From Candidatus Poseidoniaceae archaeon (GTDB lineage Archaea; Thermoplasmatota; Poseidoniia; Poseidoniales; Poseidoniaceae): a DNA stretch of 5,701 nucleotides. The stretch lies in contig DUJK01000196.1 of NCBI GenBank assembly GCA_013329925.1, positions 1 through 5,701 on the forward strand, in the 5' to 3' direction. Shown piece by piece: positions 1 through 4,257 of this stretch. The first letter of the stretch is position 1; the number at the start of each line of letters is the position of its first letter. The position numbers and the translations under genes were made by a program. A model generated the notes under the pieces. That model ran no database searches, was not told the DNA's origin, and saw only the letters and a list, made by a program, of their open reading frames with translations.

Positions 1-1
1 T

Positions 2-148
2 CAACTACAACGAATTTTGGAAGGAGTCAAAGCAGGTGTTTTGGACCCGGTTATTGATTCGATTTTTGCAGTTGAAGATGCTGCTAAGGCCCATCAACAC
101 ATTCATGATGCCAAGAATATCGGGAAAGTCTTACTACGGTTCAAGTAG
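2..148 (+). CDS. Medium-chain dehydrogenase/reductase (zinc alcohol dehydrogenase / quinone oxidoreductase type), C-terminal end, partial
   Basis: An open frame enters from the left edge and stops with TAG at 146-148, leaving the last 48 residues. The stretch reading IDSIFAVEDAAKAHQHI, then a few residues later IGKVLLRF and the stop, is the usual C-terminal signature of MDR-superfamily proteins: a 'P-V-I-D-x-x-F-x-x-E-x-A-x-x-A-H' helix followed by a closing 'G-K-V-L-L' strand of the catalytic domain. Family members reduce or oxidise alcohols, aldehydes or quinones with NAD(P)H. The cofactor-binding and zinc-binding parts lie outside the window, so substrate and zinc dependence cannot be judged. 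The gene lies 42 bases upstream of rqcH on the same strand, so the two could be co-transcribed, though a functional link is not evident. Confidence 0.8.
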   Translation, partial: QLQRILEGVKAGVLDPVIDSIFAVEDAAKAHQHIHDAKNIGKVLLRFK

Positions 149-179
149 CATTCAATAAGCGAGAATCACACAGCAACAT

Positions 180-187
180 GAGGCGGT
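180..187 (+). promoter_or_regulatory. Shine-Dalgarno-like site for rqcH
   Basis: GAGGCGGT lies just before the ATG at 191. Aligned to the archaeal consensus AGGAGGTGAT it matches 7 of 10 positions (181-190), with the GGCGG core ending 4 bases before the start. I see no convincing TATA box at the leaderless distance (about base 164). This favours leadered translation, possibly as the second gene of a transcript from the dehydrogenase upstream. It also supports ATG 191 over the in-frame ATG at 203. Confidence 0.45.
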
Positions 188-190
188 AGT

Positions 191-2362
191 ATGAAGGCTA
201 ACATGAGCGGGTTTGACCTTCGAGCAATCGTTGGCGAATTAAGCCAATTTGCTGGTGCTTATGTCAAGAAATCATATATGCCGCACTATGAACAAATAGT
301 CTTGCGTATCAATCCAAAAGAAAGTAATCAATTTGATTTAGTAATCGTGAGAGGTTCAAGAGTTTACACATCAAACCGGGACCGTCCTATGCCAATGACT
401 CCACCACCGTTCGCTATGGTGCTGCGTAAATATCTCAAGAATGCTCGAATGACTGCGGTAAGGCAATTGGGTTTTGATCGAGTGTTAGCGCTTGATTTCG
501 ATACCAAATTCGGTCAAATGCATCTTTACGTTGAAGTGTTTAGAGAGGGAAATGTGATTCTTGTTGACCATGAGGGAATTATAATTCAGCCTTTGACTCA
601 TGCCAAATACTCCGGTCGAGTGTTGAAAAAAGGGGCTCAATATCAACCGCCGCCAGCAGCTTCAGACCCGCACGGCCTAGATCAGGCAGCATTGGGTGAT
701 ATTTTTGCAAAGTCAGACCGTGATTTGGTTGCAACTTTGGGTGGTAAAGCAAACTTAGGAAGCACCCATGCCAATGCAGTGTGTGAGTTAGCCGGAATAG
801 ACCCGAATACTCCAACTACAGAAGTAGATGTGGCCAAAATCGATAATGCTTTGCAAACCTTACTAGATGGATTAAACCATGCGAAAGGTTACCTAATTCT
901 CAAGCCTGATAAGGAGCAAAGCGATGAAGATTTACAATTATTATCTGATGAGCAGATAGATGATGCTAAGCGAGACAAATTTCTCGAACAATATGCTAGT
1001 GAAGCTTCACCAACATTACTTCCTGCTCACGAAAATAAGGTGATAATGGAGTTTCCAAGCATGTGTTCAGCAGTTGATGCTTGGCGAGGTGCTCATGACG
1101 CAGGTGCGCTTGCCCGACGGGAAGCAGAAAAGTTGGATATTGCATCACCCGGACGAGGTTTCTCTACTGAGGTGGAAAAACTTGAACGCCGAAAAGCGCA
1201 GCAGGAAAAGGCACTTTCTGAATTCACCAAGAAAATTGACAAACAACAAATGATTGGACATACTATCCAAAATAATTGGAGCCATGTTGAAAGTTTGCTA
1301 TCACAAATCAAGGCAGCAGTTGAGAATAATGGTTGGAAAGAAACCCAAAAAATGGCCAAACAAATACCGTGGATAGTTTCAATGAATGCGGCAGAGCGGA
1401 CATTTATCAGTGTTTTACCAGATGAAAATAACGAACCAAAAGGTCCACAAGCCAAACTTCGACTAGACGACACAGTGCATCAAAACGCGCAACATTTCTT
1501 CACTACTGCTACTAAGCAAAAAGCCAAAACTAAGGGGGCTGTTGATGCTTTAGAAGAGACAAATATACAATTAAAACGTGCTTTGAAAAAAGAAGTCAAA
1601 GCCAAAGAGAGTGGTCGATTAAGTAAACTAAAGCGTAGCAAACGTCTATGGTTTGAAAACCATCGTTGGTCAATGACTTCAGGTGGACATTTACTGGTTG
1701 GTGGTAAAGATGCCAAAGGTAATGATGCAGTTGTCAAAAAACACCTCTCTGGCTCTGACATGTATCTACACGCTGATATTCATGGCGCCCCGAGCTGTAG
1801 TCTTCGAGCCAGTCAAGGTTTTGTTGTCGATGAAAACCGACCTAGTCATATTCCTGAAGATATTCCAACATTCAAGTTAGTCGATAAATTGGGTGATGAA
1901 AGAATTACTGATGAAAAATTGATTGAAGCGGCAACACTTGCCCTATGCTGGAGCCGTGCCTGGGCAAGTGGAGGCGGTCATGGCACCGTATTTGCGGTTA
2001 AACCTGCACAAGTTTCCAAGACTGCTCAAACTGGTGAGTTTGTCGGTAAAGGTGCATTTATAGTTCGTGGACAACGACAATGGTTTAGAGATTTAGATGT
2101 GAAAATAGGTATTGGAATCGTGGCAATAAACGGAGTTCCACTGTTGATGAGTGGCACTCCAGAACTTATCTTGTCAATTTGCTCGAGATATGCAATACTT
2201 ACTCCAGGGATCTCTAAAAAAGACAGATTGGCTAATAGAATCTACAAAAATACCGGCATCTCAACAGATGAGATATTAGCGGTGTTACCCGGTCCTTGTG
2301 ATATAATCGAGGAGTTCGGGATATTCTCGCCATTTAAGGCAGAGAAAAGTGAAGAAGAGTGA
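191..2362 (+). CDS. rqcH: RqcH/Rqc2/NEMF-family ribosome quality control protein (NFACT protein)
   Basis: This is the archaeal homologue of bacterial RqcH and eukaryotic Rqc2/NEMF. These bind the large ribosomal subunit still carrying a stalled peptidyl-tRNA, recruit tRNA, and add a C-terminal tail that marks the nascent chain for degradation. Visible domain order: NFACT-N at about 5-150, with the Asp-Arg pair D96-R97 in GFDRVLALDF matching the DR motif needed for tRNA binding and tailing in characterised homologues; a helix-hairpin-helix-like middle domain at about 165-300 (LGGKANLGSTHANAVCELAG); two charged coiled-coil arms at about 300-385 and 430-485; NFACT-R (DUF814) at about 486-635, with HRWSMTSGGHLLVGGKDA, HADIHGAPS and QVSKTAQTGEF. 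The tail (about 650-710, with LTPG at 670-673 followed by a basic stretch) resembles the C-terminal region of eukaryotic and archaeal members. At 723 residues it is full length. The start at 191 gives an N-terminus like archaeal relatives (Met-Lys, then F-D-x-R-A); ATG 203 is the alternative. Function is inferred from the family. Confidence 0.95.
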   Translation: MKANMSGFDLRAIVGELSQFAGAYVKKSYMPHYEQIVLRINPKESNQFDLVIVRGSRVYTSNRDRPMPMTPPPFAMVLRKYLKNARMTAVRQLGFDRVLALDFDTKFGQMHLYVEVFREGNVILVDHEGIIIQPLTHAKYSGRVLKKGAQYQPPPAASDPHGLDQAALGDIFAKSDRDLVATLGGKANLGSTHANAVCELAGIDPNTPTTEVDVAKIDNALQTLLDGLNHAKGYLILKPDKEQSDEDLQLLSDEQIDDAKRDKFLEQYASEASPTLLPAHENKVIMEFPSMCSAVDAWRGAHDAGALARREAEKLDIASPGRGFSTEVEKLERRKAQQEKALSEFTKKIDKQQMIGHTIQNNWSHVESLLSQIKAAVENNGWKETQKMAKQIPWIVSMNAAERTFISVLPDENNEPKGPQAKLRLDDTVHQNAQHFFTTATKQKAKTKGAVDALEETNIQLKRALKKEVKAKESGRLSKLKRSKRLWFENHRWSMTSGGHLLVGGKDAKGNDAVVKKHLSGSDMYLHADIHGAPSCSLRASQGFVVDENRPSHIPEDIPTFKLVDKLGDERITDEKLIEAATLALCWSRAWASGGGHGTVFAVKPAQVSKTAQTGEFVGKGAFIVRGQRQWFRDLDVKIGIGIVAINGVPLLMSGTPELILSICSRYAILTPGISKKDRLANRIYKNTGISTDEILAVLPGPCDIIEEFGIFSPFKAEKSEEE

Positions 2363-2364
2363 AC

Positions 2365-2499
2365 TTAATCGATGTTGTAATGCATGTTTATGCAGTCTGC
2401 ACATCTACCGGATGCATCGACGCTTATTCCGTCTAATCTACCACACCTCATGCAGGATATTCCACTGAGTTTTACGTATGTGTATTTACTGCTTTGCAT
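2365..2499 (-). CDS. Small zinc-ribbon protein, 44 residues, unknown function
   Basis: On the minus strand an ATG at 2499-2497 opens a 44-residue frame that ends with TAA at 2367-2365. The protein has two CxxC knuckles (C16-M-R-C19 and C33-A-D-C36) separated by 13 residues, the layout of a four-cysteine zinc ribbon. A glycine follows the first knuckle (CMRCG) and GRC starts the second. It has no membrane segment or signal peptide, so it should be a cytoplasmic zinc-binding protein that contacts nucleic acid or protein. The start is well defined: an in-frame stop lies upstream with no other start codon between, and a TATA box about 27 bases ahead of the ATG fits a leaderless message. Its stop is 2 bases from the rqcH stop in tail-to-tail orientation. 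I do not recognise the family, and such short proteins are often missed by gene callers. Confidence 0.7.
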   Translation of the reverse strand: MQSSKYTYVKLSGISCMRCGRLDGISVDASGRCADCINMHYNID

Positions 2500-2521
2500 A
2501 GCGGTTTGCCGTCGCGCGACT

Positions 2522-2530
2522 GTTTTATAC
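2522..2530 (-). promoter_or_regulatory. Archaeal TATA box for the small zinc-ribbon gene
   Basis: Read on the minus strand, bases 2530-2522 are GTATAAAAC, a strong TATA element, preceded by the purine-rich AACAAGA, which could serve as a TFB-recognition element. Its centre is about 27 bases upstream of the A of the ATG at 2499. In archaea the transcription start usually lies 25-30 bases downstream of the TATA centre, so the transcript would begin at or next to the start codon. This is a sequence inference, not a mapped start. Confidence 0.6.
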
Positions 2531-2551
2531 TCTTGTTAACTGCTTAAGGCT

Positions 2552-2573
2552 AAATTTTTCTCCTTTTAATTTA
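2552..2573 (+). terminator. T-rich tract, possible + strand terminator
   Basis: The stretch AAATTTTTCTCCTTTTAATT and its flanks contain a T5 and a T4 run on the + strand. Archaeal RNA polymerase terminates at T-tracts without needing a hairpin, so this could end transcripts reading out of rqcH past the antisense zinc-ribbon gene. It could equally be AT-rich promoter DNA between the two divergent small genes. The 139 bases at 2500-2638 hold this tract and the two TATA-like elements and otherwise show no coding signal. Confidence 0.25.
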
Positions 2574-2605
2574 ACACACTTGGCTAAAATAGTCTCAGCA
2601 ATACA

Positions 2606-2615
2606 TCATATTTTG
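2606..2615 (+). promoter_or_regulatory. Weak TATA-like element upstream of the two-helix membrane protein
   Basis: TCATATTTTG is AT-rich and centred about 28 bases before the ATG at 2639, the right distance for leaderless initiation there. It matches the archaeal TATA consensus only loosely. A second AT-rich element, CTAAAATA at 2584-2591, would give a short leader instead. Confidence 0.3.
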
Positions 2616-2638
2616 AACTAAAAGTTTCAGCATGCCTT

Positions 2639-2917
2639 ATGGAGGAAGGTGGAAAGTTGACTCTTTTTACCCGGCTGAGCAATTCTCCAGCGTTCCGCTC
2701 TTTGATGTTTTTTTCCGCCTTTAGAGCCGTATATGGGATGGGTATTTTAGTGGTCACCTACTTCATCGCAACTAGCGATAATCTTCCGATCTGGACATCG
2801 ATCATATTCCTACTATTCTCGATGGTTTTTTCCAGAGTTTTATTCAAGTTTATCAAGAAGAAATGGGCGAAGGGCGAGGATCATTCTGAGCCTATTGTAC
2901 CAACGACCGTGATTTGA
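2639..2917 (+). CDS. Small membrane protein with two transmembrane helices, unknown function
   Basis: A 92-residue protein with two hydrophobic segments, about 21-44 (FFSAF...GILVVTYFIA) and 51-71 (IWTSIIFLLFSMVF), joined by a short polar turn (TSDNLP). Arginines R12 and R20 before the first helix and the cluster FIKKKWAK after the second predict an N-in, C-in hairpin in the cytoplasmic membrane, ending in a short acidic and Pro/Thr-containing cytoplasmic tail. No catalytic motif is visible and I do not recognise the family. Two starts are possible: ATG 2639, supported by a weak TATA-like element, or TTG 2657, which sits behind the purine-rich GGAGGAAGGTGG at 2641-2652. Either choice keeps both helices. 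The 3' end overlaps the convergent SDR gene by 26 bases. Confidence 0.7.
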   Translation: MEEGGKLTLFTRLSNSPAFRSLMFFSAFRAVYGMGILVVTYFIATSDNLPIWTSIIFLLFSMVFSRVLFKFIKKKWAKGEDHSEPIVPTTVI

Positions 2918-3953
2918 ATTCATCAACCGTGTCAGTAATGCAATCATCAAGGGAAATCCAATCCATGCCTAAGACTTCTGTGGCTTTTGCTGAAGACATG
3001 TTAGAATCACCGCGGAAGAAACCTTTGACCGTTTTTCTTGTCATGTAACGCTTCTTACCCCTTAGTCCGTTAAACCAATCAAATAATACGACAAGCGACA
3101 TCATTGACCGCGGTATGCCTCGCTTTGGAGCCTTGCTTTCAGGATATAGTTTCTTTACAGTTCGACAAACATCAACCAAGGTTAAGTTATTGTGCGGTGC
3201 AAGGATAAATCTTCCCTTTGCCTCATCAACTTCATAGGCTCTCCTGTGAGCTATTGCAACATCTTTGACATGAACAATTGAGAGTGGAATTTTTGGTGCC
3301 ATCGGTACATTACCGTTGATGATATCAGGAAAGAAATTAACGCTTGGCGTGGCATTAACAAACCCGCCACCAATAACTGCACTTGGATTAATAACTCGTA
3401 AATCAATATCAAATTCTTTGGCTAGTTCCCAGGCTTTGCGCTCTGAATCTGTTTTCGCAATAATATATGGTGAAGAGCGTTCAGTTTGCCAATCTTCTTC
3501 AGTCTTGGCTCGCCCTTTGGGAGTATTACCAACTGCTGCCACACTCGAGGTGTAGATCACCCGTTTGATTCCAGCATCTCTGGCTGCAGTTAGTAGGTGT
3601 GTGGTGCCAAGTAGTGCCGTGTCAATGATTAGTTGACCATCTTTGGTATTGGAATAAATTGTTGCTGTGTGGAATAATGAATCACACCCTTGAATCATTT
3701 CCGCCCAATTATCTGCTTCTAGGATGTCTCCTTGAACAAGTTCTAGACGGTCATTTACTCCAAGAACAGTAGCATGTTGTATCACATGCTTGGTTTTAGC
3801 ATCATCATTTAGGTCGCGCACTGAGCCTTTGACACTGTAGCCGTGTGCTAGTAAGTCTCCAACTATGTGATTGCCAATATGGCCATTTACTCCGGTAACA
3901 AATATGGTTTGACCATTTGATTTTGGCTTACTAGTCACTACATCACCATACAT
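2892..3953 (-). CDS. NAD(P)-dependent extended SDR, dihydroflavonol-4-reductase-like epimerase/dehydratase family
   Basis: A 353-residue soluble oxidoreductase with an N-terminal Rossmann fold. The glycine motif TGVNGHIG is at residues 20-27 after the first strand (TIFVT). R46 in VKGSVRD, at the end of the second strand, is placed to bind the 2'-phosphate of NADP, so NADPH is the likelier cofactor. D76 (QGDIL) is the conserved acidic residue near the adenine. The catalytic set is visible as YTSS (134-137) and Y163-x3-K167. RVINPSAVIGGG (186-197) and IVHVKDVAIAH (226-236) are typical extended-SDR substrate-side motifs, and SSAKATEVLGMDW (320-332) matches the C-terminal 'S-x-K-A-x-x-x-L-G' of DFR-like and 3-beta-HSD-like members. 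Relatives reduce ketones or aldehydes or act on nucleotide sugars; the motifs fit carbonyl reduction better, but the substrate cannot be read from sequence. The gene is transcribed alone, tail-to-tail with the gene on one side and divergent from the other. ATG 3953 is the start that includes the whole first strand. Confidence 0.9.
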   Translation of the reverse strand: MYGDVVTSKPKSNGQTIFVTGVNGHIGNHIVGDLLAHGYSVKGSVRDLNDDAKTKHVIQHATVLGVNDRLELVQGDILEADNWAEMIQGCDSLFHTATIYSNTKDGQLIIDTALLGTTHLLTAARDAGIKRVIYTSSVAAVGNTPKGRAKTEEDWQTERSSPYIIAKTDSERKAWELAKEFDIDLRVINPSAVIGGGFVNATPSVNFFPDIINGNVPMAPKIPLSIVHVKDVAIAHRRAYEVDEAKGRFILAPHNNLTLVDVCRTVKKLYPESKAPKRGIPRSMMSLVVLFDWFNGLRGKKRYMTRKTVKGFFRGDSNMSSAKATEVLGMDWISLDDCITDTVDEFKSRSLVQ

Positions 3954-3969
3954 CTTTCAAGGCGCTGAG

Positions 3970-3983
3970 TTAAAACATTATGT
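3970..3983. promoter_or_regulatory. AT-rich element in the divergent promoter between the SDR and the tail-anchored protein
   Basis: TTAAAACATTATGT is the only AT-rich block between the divergent genes. On the minus strand its centre is about 24 bases upstream of the SDR ATG at 3953. On the + strand it lies about 30 bases upstream of ATG 4007, one of three possible starts of the + strand gene. If it drives both genes, the + strand protein cannot begin at ATG 3980, which lies within the element. The match to a TATA consensus is poor on both strands. Confidence 0.25.
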
Positions 3984-4228
3984 TTGTCAAATCGTCACTC
4001 ATATTGATGTATGACCCAATCAACCGACATTCAATGCCTGCCCAAAGCGTTGAGGAAGAACTGGCTGAACTTGCAGCACTTGTTGAGGAGGCTGAACGGC
4101 TTGGTTTTGACCCGTGGCCACCAGCCAAACCTGAGCGTCCTTGGGCCCGTTGGGCTATTGGTTCGTTCATGATTATCCTCATGGTCTCTGCAGTATCTAA
4201 GGTCATGTTCCGCTTTGTTTCCATCTAG
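3980..4228 (+). CDS. Small protein with acidic helix and C-terminal membrane anchor, unknown function
   Basis: Up to 82 residues. From about residue 24 there is an acidic, Leu/Ala-rich helix (EEELAELAALVEEAERL) with heptad-like spacing, then a Trp/Pro-rich hinge (FDPWPPAKPERPWARW), then one hydrophobic helix at about 58-73 (AIGSFMIILMVSAVS), continuing less hydrophobically to the C-terminus with K74 and R78. The helix lies within 10-20 residues of the end, so this looks like a tail-anchored protein with its acidic part in the cytoplasm. Three in-frame ATGs are possible: 3980, 4007 and 4034. The first 18 residues look unlike the rest and lie close to the divergent SDR start, so 4007 (73 residues) or 4034 (64 residues) may be the true start. 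No family is recognised. It may support assembly or regulation of a membrane complex, but nothing shows this directly. Confidence 0.6.
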   Translation: MFVKSSLILMYDPINRHSMPAQSVEEELAELAALVEEAERLGFDPWPPAKPERPWARWAIGSFMIILMVSAVSKVMFRFVSI

Positions 4229-4240
4229 TGATGGAGTTAC

Positions 4241-4257
4241 AAGTCAGTTTTTGACTT
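4241..4257. terminator. Short inverted repeat between convergent genes
   Basis: AAGTCA (4241-4246) and TGACTT (4252-4257) form a perfect 6-base inverted repeat around a 5-base loop GTTTT. A T5 run at 4248-4252 reads on the + strand. It sits between the stop of the tail-anchored gene (4228) and the stop of the EF-hand gene (4259-4257), so it may help end + strand transcription. The stem is short and could be chance. Confidence 0.3.

Noticed and set aside
579..815. 78-residue minus-strand frame inside rqcH
   Set aside because: Antisense shadow of the NFACT-N/middle-domain coding sequence, with no recognisable motif or start context.
1093..1761. Two long minus-strand frames (1093-1473 and 1480-1761) inside rqcH
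   Set aside because: They are antisense to the well-conserved coiled-coil and NFACT-R coding sequence and their translations show no domain features.
1683..1880. 65-residue + strand frame within rqcH in another frame
   Set aside because: Lies across the NFACT-R core, where the rqcH frame is clearly the conserved one; its hydrophobic look comes from the shifted reading.
2376..2420. Several ATGCAT/TGCA-type short palindromes near the end of rqcH
   Set aside because: They fall within the zinc-ribbon coding sequence (Met-His and Cys codons), are only 4-6 bases long, and show no regular spacing.
2708..2714. T7 run inside the two-helix membrane protein as a possible frameshift site
   Set aside because: The frame is continuous through both helices without needing a shift, and no downstream structure suggests programmed frameshifting.
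2632..2724. ATG at 2632 opening a short alternative frame before the membrane protein
   Set aside because: It ends after about 30 codons within the membrane-protein gene and its product has no hydrophobic or other organised pattern.
3316..3555. 79-residue + strand frame opposite the SDR
   Set aside because: Covers the SDR catalytic Tyr-Lys region in antisense; no independent coding evidence.
3970..4224. 84-residue open frame on the minus strand opposite the tail-anchored protein
   Set aside because: Its translation is Ser/Ala-rich without motif or helix pattern and mirrors the GAA/GCT/CTT codons of the + strand acidic helix; it would also overlap the SDR promoter region.
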